From contig SKHU01000191.1 in the NCBI GenBank assembly GCA_007116755.1, forward strand, positions 1 through 11,604: DNA of 11,604 bases, written 5' to 3'. A program made the translations under genes and the position numbers. The notes beneath the pieces are model-generated. The model did not search any database and was not told where the DNA came from. It saw nothing but the letters and a program-made list of their open reading frames with translations. This document shows positions 1-5,106 of this stretch, one piece after another. The stretch comes from Alphaproteobacteria bacterium. GTDB lineage: Bacteria; Pseudomonadota; Alphaproteobacteria; Micavibrionales; CSBR16-224. The first letter of the stretch is position 1; each line of letters starts with the position of its first letter.

Positions 1-1
1 C

Positions 2-208
2 GTCAGGGCAAGTTTAACGCCGCAGGATAAAACATTCCTGCTGAGCGTTAAAAACTGTACGCCGGATTGGAGTATTTATGATTTTGAACGCTTTCCTGCC
101 GTGCAATGGAAACTGCAAAATCTGCGCAGGCTCAAAGAAGACAATCCCGGAAAACATCAGGAGCTCTATGAGATTCTGAAAAGGAAACTTGAAGGGGGAG
201 AAGCATAG
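2..208 (+). CDS. C-terminal end of AbiEii/AbiGii-type nucleotidyltransferase toxin (5' end outside window)
   Basis: An open frame enters from the left edge and stops at TAG 206-208, giving 68 residues. It contains FLLSVKNCTPDWSIYDF, then PAVQWKLQNLRRL, then a basic helix ending KRKLEGGEA. From memory this matches the C-terminal tail of AbiEii/AbiGii nucleotidyltransferase toxins, where a 'FLLS...PDW' segment is followed by 'LPAv.WKL.NL'. In that family AbiEii is the toxin of a type IV toxin-antitoxin abortive-infection system: a DNA polymerase beta-like fold modifies tRNA using a nucleotide, and AbiEi is the HTH antitoxin. The catalytic GSx10-DxD region lies outside the window, so activity cannot be judged. 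The gene reads towards the attachment-site remnant at 478-501 and is probably the last cargo gene of an integrated element. Family assignment rests on a short tail and is moderately confident. Confidence 0.62.
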   Translation, partial: VRASLTPQDKTFLLSVKNCTPDWSIYDFERFPAVQWKLQNLRRLKEDNPGKHQELYEILKRKLEGGEA

Positions 209-372
209 CGCATGGATATGGAGAAGGAAACAAGCCGCCAGATTTGTGGCAGCTTGTTTATATATCTGGCCGTTATAGTATAGACAAAATCAGCTTCGCT
301 ATTTGAGGTTCTTCCGTGTGTGGAGAAGCGAGAGAATTTGAAAGGATAAAATACGTGTTTCATGGCTCAAAA

Positions 373-420
373 AAGTATACATTTTAGTATACAAAAAGGC
401 ATACAAACGGGTATATCTAA
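373..420. repeat. Four direct repeats with exact 12-bp period (GTATAC-type core)
   Basis: Cores GTATAC (375-380), GTATAC (387-392), GCATAC (399-404) and GTATAT (411-416) are spaced exactly 12 bp apart. The full units are AAGTATACATTT, TAGTATACAAAA, AGGCATACAAAC and GGGTATATCTAA. They lie about 60-105 bp inside the tRNA-like attachment remnant at 478-501. Phased short repeats at this distance from an attachment core are typical of arm-type sites for a tyrosine integrase or of excisionase sites. That role is inferred from position only. The cores are palindromic, so a dimeric DNA-binding protein is also possible. Confidence 0.7.
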
Positions 421-477
421 AAATCAATATCTGTAAATATCATTTAAAAATAGTAATTTATAATATTTTGAAAATTA

Positions 478-501
478 GTTCGAATCCTGCCCCCTCCACC
501 A
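478..501 (+). other. attR-like site: duplicated 3' end of a tRNA (or tmRNA) gene with encoded CCA
   Basis: Bases 479-485 are TTCGAAT, a perfect T-loop (T54 T55 C56 R57 A58 pattern). They are followed by a 5-base T-stem strand CCTGC (486-490), a 7-base acceptor strand CCCCTCC (491-497), discriminator A (498) and CCA (499-501). The spacing is exactly that of a tRNA 3' end. The 5' T-stem strand that should be GCAGG reads ATTAG at 474-478, and nothing upstream folds as an anticodon arm, so only the 3' end is present. Many integrative elements use the tRNA 3' end as attachment core and leave such a partial copy at the far end. Orientation implies the element lies to the left and the intact tRNA (acceptor starting GGAGGGG or wobble-compatible) lies beyond its other end. 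A tmRNA acceptor end is an alternative. Confidence 0.72.
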
Positions 502-577
502 TTCTATTTAATGACAATGTCTTGATGGCCGTGCAAAAAGGGTTCTTTTGCGCATATGCGCCGATTGGTTTCGGTAT

Positions 578-1405
578 TCAGCGCCGTAAAAAACCTCGAA
601 GATTTTTTTGTTTATTCCTTCTTGCGGTCTCCTTGGCGTTTTTTTGATCCGAAACGTCTTTTTCCTGAAGTAAGGTTTTGATCTGCTCATGCTGTTCACG
701 ACAATATTCGACGACATCAAGATGGCCGTTTTTTTCTGCACAGCGCAACGCATAATCATTTTCTGCCCGGATATCGCAGTCCTGTTCTTCAACACAATAT
801 TTGGCAATATCAAGATGACCGTTTTGTGCTGCAAGGCGCAGCACCAGATCATTTTCCGCCCGGATATCCTCGCCCTGCGCGACGAAGTATTGAACAATAT
901 CAAAATGGCCTCTTGCCGCCGCCGAGCGTAGTGCCCGATTATGTTTTGCGCCGCCTTGTTCAACGCAGTATTTCACAACATCAAGATGACCTCTTGCTGC
1001 CGTCCAAAGCAGTGCCTCGTCCCTGCAGGCGCGGATATCGCCGCCTTGTGCAACGCAATATTTGACAACATCAAGATAGCCGTTCTCTGCCGCCCTGCGC
1101 AGGGACTCATCATTGTTCGCCCGGATATCGCAGTCCTGTTCTTCAACGCAGTATTTGACAATATCAAGGTGACCGTCCCCCGCAGCCCAGCGCAGCGCCT
1201 TATCATTTTCTGCCCGGATATCTCCGCCTTGTTCAACCCAATATTGAACAGCATCAAGGTCGCCGGCTCCCGCTGCAAAGCTTAACCGGCTGTTTATATC
1301 TATATCTTCGTCAAGGTCGTGATAACCCGTGTGCGTATGTGTCCCGGCGCGTGGCGTTAAATCCTCGTCGCCTTGCTTCTGAGTATTTTTCTTGCTGTCT
1401 GCCAT
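578..1405 (-). CDS. Non-canonical ankyrin-repeat protein, seven repeats
   Basis: A 275-residue protein with no signal peptide or membrane segment. After about 37 hydrophilic residues come seven tandem units of 28-31 residues with the pattern D.ALR.AA.NGHLD[IV]VKYCVEQGGDIRA.N. The GHLDVVKY helix pair and the GADI-like beta-turn mark them as ankyrin repeats, but the usual TPLH tetrapeptide is replaced by xALR/xSLR. From memory this variant is common in giant viruses and in bacteria living with protists. The tail (QEKDVSDQKN and on) is charged and probably coiled. Ankyrin repeats bind proteins, so a partner or effector role is likely but unproven. In-frame ATGs at 1447 and 1441 lie inside or upstream of the predicted -10 box, so translation should start at ATG 1417 or 1405; 1405 (MADSKKNTQ) is chosen, without a strong ribosome site. 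The gene lies 76 bp outside the attachment remnant. Confidence 0.85.
   Translation of the reverse strand: MADSKKNTQKQGDEDLTPRAGTHTHTGYHDLDEDIDINSRLSFAAGAGDLDAVQYWVEQGGDIRAENDKALRWAAGDGHLDIVKYCVEEQDCDIRANNDESLRRAAENGYLDVVKYCVAQGGDIRACRDEALLWTAARGHLDVVKYCVEQGGAKHNRALRSAAARGHFDIVQYFVAQGEDIRAENDLVLRLAAQNGHLDIAKYCVEEQDCDIRAENDYALRCAEKNGHLDVVEYCREQHEQIKTLLQEKDVSDQKNAKETARRNKQKNLRGFLRR
765..1175 (-). repeat. Two near-identical 57-bp blocks within the ankyrin gene
   Basis: Bases 765-821 and 1119-1175 differ at only 4 of 57 positions and are 354 bp (118 codons) apart, exactly four ankyrin units. Both encode the unusual VEEQDCDIRA turn, which carries one extra residue relative to the other units. The identity includes third codon positions, so it points to duplication or gene conversion inside the array rather than to selection on the protein alone. 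Confidence 0.8.
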
Positions 1406-1442
1406 ACCGTCGACCATCTTCGTGTTTGCTGTGAACGGCATG

Positions 1443-1471
1443 AACATAGCAAGGATATCGTCTTATGTCAA
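1443..1471 (-). promoter_or_regulatory. Sigma70-type promoter of the ankyrin gene
   Basis: On the minus strand, TTGACA (1466-1471) is a perfect -35 box. A 17-bp spacer separates it from the -10 candidate TATGTT (1443-1448). The predicted transcription start is near 1436. The -10 box contains the first in-frame ATG (1445-1447), which rules that codon out as the start for transcripts made here. Confidence 0.6.
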
Positions 1472-1479
1472 TGATTGAC
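1467..1479. promoter_or_regulatory. Perfect 13-bp palindrome over the -35 box (candidate operator)
   Basis: GTCAAT-G-ATTGAC is a perfect inverted repeat that shares bases 1467-1471 with the ankyrin promoter's -35 hexamer. A dimeric repressor bound here would block RNA polymerase. No matching regulator is identifiable in the window. Confidence 0.4.
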
Positions 1480-1509
1480 GGGAGGTTACACACTGCTTAA
1501 CCGCATAGC

Positions 1510-1611
1510 TCATCGCTTTTCAATCGGCTCCCGGACAGTTTCGGCAAGTTCTTCGCGCCGCACCACGGGTATTTTTCTATAGAAACGGATTTTGATTTCT
1601 CGCTCTAACAC
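1510..1611 (-). CDS. Possible small ORF, 33 residues, function unknown
   Basis: A frame opening with GTG at 1609-1611 and ending TGA at 1510-1512 encodes a very charged peptide (MLEREIKIRFYRK, then IPVVRREELAE, ending EPIEKR). A GGGGA Shine-Dalgarno-like stretch lies 3-7 bases before the GTG. The composition (Arg, Glu, Val, Ile rich) looks protein-like rather than random, and it may be the C-terminal remnant of a longer degraded gene. It sits in the otherwise empty 1480-1674 gap, upstream of the ankyrin promoter. I do not recognise a family. It could equally be a chance frame. Confidence 0.25.
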   Translation of the reverse strand: MLEREIKIRFYRKIPVVRREELAETVREPIEKR

Positions 1612-1674
1612 TCATCCCCGACAGGTTTTGGCCGAAATTTATTATCGCTAGTGAGATACGTATATAATCTATAG

Positions 1675-2409
1675 TTACGGCTTGATGGCGATAATTCCGG
1701 CGCTTTCGCGGCCGTCCAGCCGCGCCCATTCGGGATATTCGGGTCTTCCGAATATTGCGGCTTTCTCGATTGTAAAACCGGCTTTTTCAAAACAGCGCGT
1801 TAATGTATTTAAATCAAAAAAATGTATTTGCGGAGGCAGGGCATCTTTAACATCGGGATCGCAAATTTCATGTACATTTTCAAAATAACCGGGCCATGCA
1901 TCATCCGGATTCTTTAATCTGTTTTCGTAGAGCGGAATGAAGCCCTGCATGTTTTTAAGATAGACGGTTTCGCCTATGGCAAAAACCTTCCCGCCGCTTT
2001 TCAGCCAGCGAAACAGTTTTGCAATGCTTTTTTCAATTGTCGGGCCGTCAAAAAAATGCAGAACACGGCAGATCAGGACGGCACCCAGCGTGTGGTCTGC
2101 AAAACTTATATTTTCGGGAAACGCGCCGGCCATAAGAGAAAGGCGCGACCTGTGGTTTTTTGGTGTGTTTTTTTCCAGCAGTTCCAGATGACGTGCGTCG
2201 AGATCATTGGCGATTACAGTAGCGCCGTTTTTTAGAGCGGCAAGGGAGGCAATTCCGTAAGCAGCACCGATATCCAATACGGGGCCCGGAGCATGAGGGG
2301 CAAAATCAACAAAACTCCGGGAAAATTGATCCAGCCCGACCGTCATCCAGCCCATATGGTTAAGTGTTGGAACAAGCCCGTCTTTTTCCGGTGGTATGTC
2401 TATCGGCAT
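1675..2409 (-). CDS. Class I SAM-dependent methyltransferase
   Basis: A 244-residue protein starting MPIDIPPEKDG. Motif I, VLDIGAAYG (about residues 44-52), is the glycine-rich SAM-binding loop. The acidic residue after strand 2 is in ANDLD (67-71). LGAVLICRVLHFFDG (108-122) matches the motif IV region and LKSGGKVFAIGE (136-147) the strand 5 region seen in small-molecule methyltransferases. There is no NPPY or DPPY motif, so it does not look like an N6-adenine or N4-cytosine DNA methylase. Substrate is unknown. The frame stays open upstream to 2580, but that stretch would overlap the HNH gene by about 140 bp and reads as an out-of-frame copy of it. ATG 2409 lies 29 bp after the HNH stop, though without an obvious ribosome site. 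The two are probably co-transcribed. Confidence 0.85.
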   Translation of the reverse strand: MPIDIPPEKDGLVPTLNHMGWMTVGLDQFSRSFVDFAPHAPGPVLDIGAAYGIASLAALKNGATVIANDLDARHLELLEKNTPKNHRSRLSLMAGAFPENISFADHTLGAVLICRVLHFFDGPTIEKSIAKLFRWLKSGGKVFAIGETVYLKNMQGFIPLYENRLKNPDDAWPGYFENVHEICDPDVKDALPPQIHFFDLNTLTRCFEKAGFTIEKAAIFGRPEYPEWARLDGRESAGIIAIKP

Positions 2410-2438
2410 GAAGGCGTTGCCATTATTATGCTGCGGTT

Positions 2439-3002
2439 TTAATTGCTGTCCAGTTCGGAATCCCAGTAGAGATAATCGCTCCAGCTTTCGTGCAAAAAAT
2501 TGGGCGGGAAGGCCCGCCCGTTTTCCTGAAGCTCGTAGATGCTGGGCTCGGTCGGTGTCCTGAGCGGATGCATTTTGCATTCGCGCGGCATTTTGTTGCC
2601 TTTTTTGACATTGCAGTCGTTACAGGCGGCGACGATATTCTCCCATGTCGTCTGTCCGCCGCGGCTGCGGGGGATGACATGGTCGAAAGTCAGCGCGTGG
2701 GTCTTGAAGATATTGCCGCAATACTGGCATTCCCACTGGTCGCGCAAAAACACGTTGAACCGCGTGAAAGCCGGTTTATGCCGCGGCTGCACATATTCCT
2801 TCAGGGCGATGACGCTGGGTAATTTCATTTCAAAGCTGGGGGAATGGACGCTGCGGTCATATTCGGAAAGGATATTGACGCGATCCATAAACACGGCTTT
2901 GACGGCCTCCTGCCAAGACCATAAAGACAAAGGAAAATAGCTGAGCGGTCGAAAATCGGCGTTCAGAACCAGTGTCGGGCAATTGTCAAGATGGAGTGAC
3001 AT
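2439..3002 (-). CDS. HNH endonuclease-fold protein
   Basis: A 187-residue cytosolic protein. The core is CQYCG (zinc cysteines C92 and C95), then LTFDHVIPRSRGGQTTWENIV (residues 104-124, with D107/H108 as the metal and catalytic HNH histidine region and N122), then CNDCN (C127, C130, N131) followed by K134. This is a complete beta-beta-alpha-metal finger of the McrA-like CxxC...DH...N...CxxC type. The N-terminal 90 residues (VLNADFRPLSYFPLSLWSWQEA) are the conserved extension of a stand-alone chromosomal HNH family widespread in alphaproteobacteria. The biological target is not established for this family as far as I know. The start is clear: AAGGAGGGGGGAGA immediately precedes ATG 3002. It is preceded by the promoter at 3068-3076 and the hairpin at 3033-3059. 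Confidence 0.93.
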   Translation of the reverse strand: MSLHLDNCPTLVLNADFRPLSYFPLSLWSWQEAVKAVFMDRVNILSEYDRSVHSPSFEMKLPSVIALKEYVQPRHKPAFTRFNVFLRDQWECQYCGNIFKTHALTFDHVIPRSRGGQTTWENIVAACNDCNVKKGNKMPRECKMHPLRTPTEPSIYELQENGRAFPPNFLHESWSDYLYWDSELDSN

Positions 3003-3032
3003 TCTCCCCCCTCCTTATCTTTCCCGTTTATT

Positions 3033-3059
3033 CGGAAGAATAGCCTCAAAATTCTTCCG
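3033..3059 (-). promoter_or_regulatory. 9-bp perfect inverted repeat at the 5' end of the HNH transcript
   Basis: On the minus strand CGGAAGAAT (3059-3051) is followed by the 9-base loop TTTGAGGCT and the perfect complement ATTCTTCCG (3041-3033). The predicted transcription start is near 3061, so the hairpin would occupy about +3 to +29, before the Shine-Dalgarno. It lacks a following U-run, so it is not a terminator. It is either a 5' stabilising RNA hairpin or a DNA operator just downstream of the promoter. Confidence 0.6.
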
Positions 3060-3067
3060 TTAGCACT

Positions 3068-3076
3068 ATTATATCA
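3068..3076 (-). promoter_or_regulatory. Extended -10 promoter of the HNH-methyltransferase operon
   Basis: On the minus strand the sequence reads TGATATAAT: a perfect TATAAT preceded by the extended -10 TGn motif. The best upstream -35 candidate is TTGAAG with a long 19-bp spacer, which fits an extended -10 promoter that depends little on the -35. Transcription would start near 3061. Confidence 0.62.
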
Positions 3077-3121
3077 TATTTTCGACCGGTTGCTTCAAAA
3101 ACTTCCTGATTTTTTTGATTT

Positions 3122-3796
3122 TTAAGCGCTGCCATACAGAATACGCTTCAAAAACGCTGTTCCTTTTTCAATACCTTTTTCGTCAATTGAATGGCCGAGG
3201 CCGGGGCAGGCAAGCGTTTCAAGGTCAAAGTCCTGAGCTTGCAAAAGATTTTCTGCCGCTTTCATATTGTCGAAGGGCACGACATCGTCTGCCGTGCCGT
3301 GGATCAGGCAGACGGGCTGTTTTGTCAGGCTGCCGGATTCCGTATCCGGAAACAGCGCACCGGAATAGCCGAGAATGCCGGCAAACGGCTCTTGTGCGTA
3401 AAGAGCGGTAAACAGCGAGGTCATAGTGCCCTGAGAAAATCCGGACAAAGCCAAGTTATTGTTTTTCATGTTGTATTTTTCCAGAACCTGCACAATGTAA
3501 TCTTCCAGAACAGGGCGGACCTGCCGCAATTCTTTTAAAATGCGCTCAGGGTCGCGATCCTGCAGACTGAACCATTGATATCCGAACGGTGCCATATCGC
3601 AAGGGTAGGGGGCATCAACGGATAAAAAAAGCGTGTCGGGCAGATCGCGTGCCATCAGCGGCGCAAGGGAGATCAGATCCTCCGCATTCGACCCCAGACC
3701 GTGCAGCAACAACACGATATTTTGCGGCGCTTCCCCCGACAGCGGCGGCAAAGCCAGCGTGCGCAGCGGAAAATCGGACAGGTTTTGAATATTCAT
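3122..3796 (-). CDS. Phospholipase/carboxylesterase, alpha/beta hydrolase (acyl-protein thioesterase-like)
   Basis: A 224-residue soluble serine hydrolase, a normal length for the Abhydrolase_2 family. The oxyanion loop LLLHGLGSNAEDL covers residues 29-41, the nucleophile elbow GFSQG 119-123 (Ser121), the acid HGTADDVVP 166-174 (Asp170) and the base GLGHSID 199-205 (His202), so the triad is complete. Family members hydrolyse carboxylesters, lysophospholipids or thioesters; the actual substrate is not predictable. The start is ATG 3796, with AAGGAGAG 7 bases upstream. The frame runs on to 3868 but that would overlap the divergent gene's start codon and ignores the good ribosome site. No signal peptide. 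Its stop is followed by an AT-rich weak hairpin (3095-3101 with 3112-3118) and then the HNH promoter. Confidence 0.93.
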   Translation of the reverse strand: MNIQNLSDFPLRTLALPPLSGEAPQNIVLLLHGLGSNAEDLISLAPLMARDLPDTLFLSVDAPYPCDMAPFGYQWFSLQDRDPERILKELRQVRPVLEDYIVQVLEKYNMKNNNLALSGFSQGTMTSLFTALYAQEPFAGILGYSGALFPDTESGSLTKQPVCLIHGTADDVVPFDNMKAAENLLQAQDFDLETLACPGLGHSIDEKGIEKGTAFLKRILYGSA

Positions 3797-3867
3797 TGTT
3801 CTCTCCTTGTCTTTTCGCGTATATTGGGCGCAAATCGCACTGAAATCAACCGGAAAGGCGCGAATCA

Positions 3868-4059
3868 ATGAGTGTTTTTATGCTGATTCTTGTCGGCGGA
3901 CTGTTGCTGGCAGTACTGGCGGCTTTGGCTGCAGGGCTTTGGCAGATGGCGCATGAAGGGGAAGGCCGCCGTAAAAAAAGCAATAAGATGATGCAGTGGC
4001 GCATTTATCTGCAGGGGGCGCTTATTCTGCTGCTGGCGCTGATGGCTTTGTTCAAATAG
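3868..4059 (+). CDS. HIG1-domain two-helix membrane protein ('twin transmembrane protein')
   Basis: A 63-residue protein with two hydrophobic helices (about residues 3-27 and 46-62) joined by a basic loop RRKKSNKMMQWRIYLQG (34-50). The RKKSNKMM...R...LQG signature is that of the HIG1 hypoxia-induced domain. In mitochondria such proteins associate with cytochrome c oxidase or respiratory supercomplexes. Alphaproteobacterial relatives are short inner-membrane proteins, and a respiratory role here is inference from the family. The start is supported by GGAAAGG about 9 bases upstream. It diverges from the esterase gene across a 71-bp gap and is followed after 28 bp by the glycosyltransferase, so it probably leads a two-gene operon. 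Confidence 0.85.
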   Translation: MSVFMLILVGGLLLAVLAALAAGLWQMAHEGEGRRKKSNKMMQWRIYLQGALILLLALMALFK

Positions 4060-4087
4060 GCTTCACAACAAACAAACCGTTCTGGAC

Positions 4088-5065
4088 ATGAAAATTTTAT
4101 TCATCACATCCAACCGTCTTGGCGATGCGGTTCTTTCCACCGGTGTGTTGCGCCATATTGAAGAGAATTATCCAAAAGCCGACGTTACGGTTGCCTGCGG
4201 CGGTCTGGGGGAAAGTATTTTCACGCCGATGCCGCAGGTGGAGCGCGTGATTGTCATGAAAAAGCAAAGTTATGCCCGTCACTGGATCGGGTTGTGGCAG
4301 CAGTGCCGCCGAACACGCTGGGATATGATTGTCGATTTGCGCAACAGCGCGGTGTCAAGACTGCTTCGCAGTGGGAAAAAATATATTTTCAGCGGCAGGG
4401 GAGATAACAGGCTGCACAAGGTCGAGCAGATGGCGGCTGTGATGACGCTGAAAACACCGCCTGCACCGAAACTGTGGTTCTCGGAAAACCAGATGAAAAC
4501 AGCGCGGCAATACATACCGGACAGTGCCGGTGCTGTTCTCGGAATCGGGGCGGCGGCCAATTGGGTTGGAAAAATCTGGCCGGCAGAGCATTTCGCGGCG
4601 CTGATTGAAAAGCTGACGGCAAAAGACGGTATTCTCCCCGGCGCGCCGGTTGCAATATTTGCCGCGCCGGGCGAGGAAGAGATGGCAAGTAAGGTCTTGA
4701 ATACTGTGCCGGAAAAGCAGCGCATCGACGTGATCGCAAAACTCGACCCCGGCACAGCGGCGGCTGTTCTGTCGCGCTGCGCCTTGTTTGTCGGCAATGA
4801 TTCCGGTTTGATGCACTGTGCGGCGGCGGCCGATGTACCGACAATCGGCCTGTTCGGTTACGGCTTTCCGGCGCAATACCGTCCGTGGGGGGCGCATTGC
4901 ATCTATGTTCGTACACCGGAAGAGCCGGAAGAGCTTTTGCGGGGATTCGGCGTAAACCATACCTCCAAAGTGACGGAAAGCCTGATGTACAGTCTGACAG
5001 CAGATACGGTTGCGGAAGCCGTCATCGGCCATTGGGAAAGCTGCGCCAAGAAAAAAGCAGGCTGA
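4088..5065 (+). CDS. Glycosyltransferase family 9 (heptosyltransferase-like)
   Basis: A 325-residue GT-B fold enzyme. The N-terminus MKILFITSNRLGDAVLSTGVL carries the GD motif (residues 12-13) typical of ADP-heptose:LPS heptosyltransferases. The C-terminal half has IGAAANWVGKIWPAEHFA (153-170), with the sugar-nucleotide-contact pattern K.WP..F, and FVGNDSGLMHCAAAADVPTIGLFG (234-257), where D238 belongs to the GNDSGLMH signature. Family members add heptose or other sugars to lipid A-core on the cytoplasmic face. Exact sugar and acceptor are unknown. The Shine-Dalgarno is weak, which fits translation coupled to the HIG1 gene 28 bp upstream. The last codons (KKKAG stop) are built into the terminator at 5052-5081. 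Confidence 0.92.
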   Translation: MKILFITSNRLGDAVLSTGVLRHIEENYPKADVTVACGGLGESIFTPMPQVERVIVMKKQSYARHWIGLWQQCRRTRWDMIVDLRNSAVSRLLRSGKKYIFSGRGDNRLHKVEQMAAVMTLKTPPAPKLWFSENQMKTARQYIPDSAGAVLGIGAAANWVGKIWPAEHFAALIEKLTAKDGILPGAPVAIFAAPGEEEMASKVLNTVPEKQRIDVIAKLDPGTAAAVLSRCALFVGNDSGLMHCAAAADVPTIGLFGYGFPAQYRPWGAHCIYVRTPEEPEELLRGFGVNHTSKVTESLMYSLTADTVAEAVIGHWESCAKKKAG

Positions 5066-5081
5066 ATGCAGCCTGCTTTTT
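5052..5081. terminator. Strong bidirectional intrinsic terminator overlapping a stop codon
   Basis: AAAAAGCAGGCT (5052-5063), loop GAATGC, AGCCTGCTTTTT (5070-5081) is a perfect 12-bp inverted repeat with a GC-rich core and A/T tails on both sides. It can end transcription of the glycosyltransferase (plus) and of the lipoprotein (minus), whose genes converge here. The glycosyltransferase stop TGA (5063-5065) lies at the stem-loop boundary. Confidence 0.9.
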
Positions 5082-5106
5082 CCATTATATTTCTATCGAA
5101 CGGGTT

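Larger units (their letters stand above)
209..577. other. AT-rich non-coding end of an integrated element plus junction
   Basis: This 369-bp stretch has no convincing gene. Just after the toxin gene an imperfect hairpin (234-240 with 247-253, one mismatch) is followed by TTGTTT and may be a weak terminator for it. A perfect 7-bp inverted repeat (237-243 and 264-270, GCCAGAT/ATCTGGC) overlaps it. Bases 361-477 are markedly AT-rich and include the phased repeats at 373-420. The tRNA 3'-end remnant occupies 478-501. Bases 502-577 separate it from the ankyrin gene stop and hold a small hairpin (533-538 with 546-551) and a 12-bp palindrome GCGCATATGCGC at 550-561, neither with a clear role. The contrast in base composition with the coding DNA to the right fits foreign DNA ending at the junction. 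Confidence 0.6.

Noticed and set aside
166..363. 65-residue minus-strand ORF across the toxin end and the non-coding region
   Set aside because: It overlaps the toxin gene antisense, has a biased low-information composition and no ribosome site; it looks like a chance frame.
533..551. Hairpin GCAAAA/TTTTGC as an ankyrin-gene terminator
   Set aside because: The stem is short and AT-rich without a following T-run in the minus direction; too weak to call.
550..561. Perfect 12-bp palindrome GCGCATATGCGC downstream of the ankyrin gene
   Set aside because: It lacks a T-run or a functional context; short palindromes of this kind occur by chance.
765..1175. Spaced repeats resembling a CRISPR array
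   Set aside because: The period is about 90 bp, the units are translated ankyrin repeats, and there are no unique spacers of 30-40 bp.
689..1285. Long open frames on the plus strand and in other minus frames across the ankyrin gene
   Set aside because: They repeat with the same period as the ankyrin units and are shadows of a repetitive coding sequence.
2410..2580. 57-residue N-terminal extension of the methyltransferase
   Set aside because: It would overlap the HNH coding region out of frame, and ATG 2409 gives the normal domain boundaries.
1675..3002. HNH protein plus methyltransferase as a restriction-modification system
   Set aside because: The methyltransferase lacks NPPY/DPPY or cytosine-C5 motifs and the HNH protein belongs to a widespread stand-alone chromosomal family, so the pairing does not meet the criteria.
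3797..3868. 24-residue N-terminal extension of the esterase
   Set aside because: It ignores the strong Shine-Dalgarno before ATG 3796 and would overlap the start of the divergent HIG1 gene.
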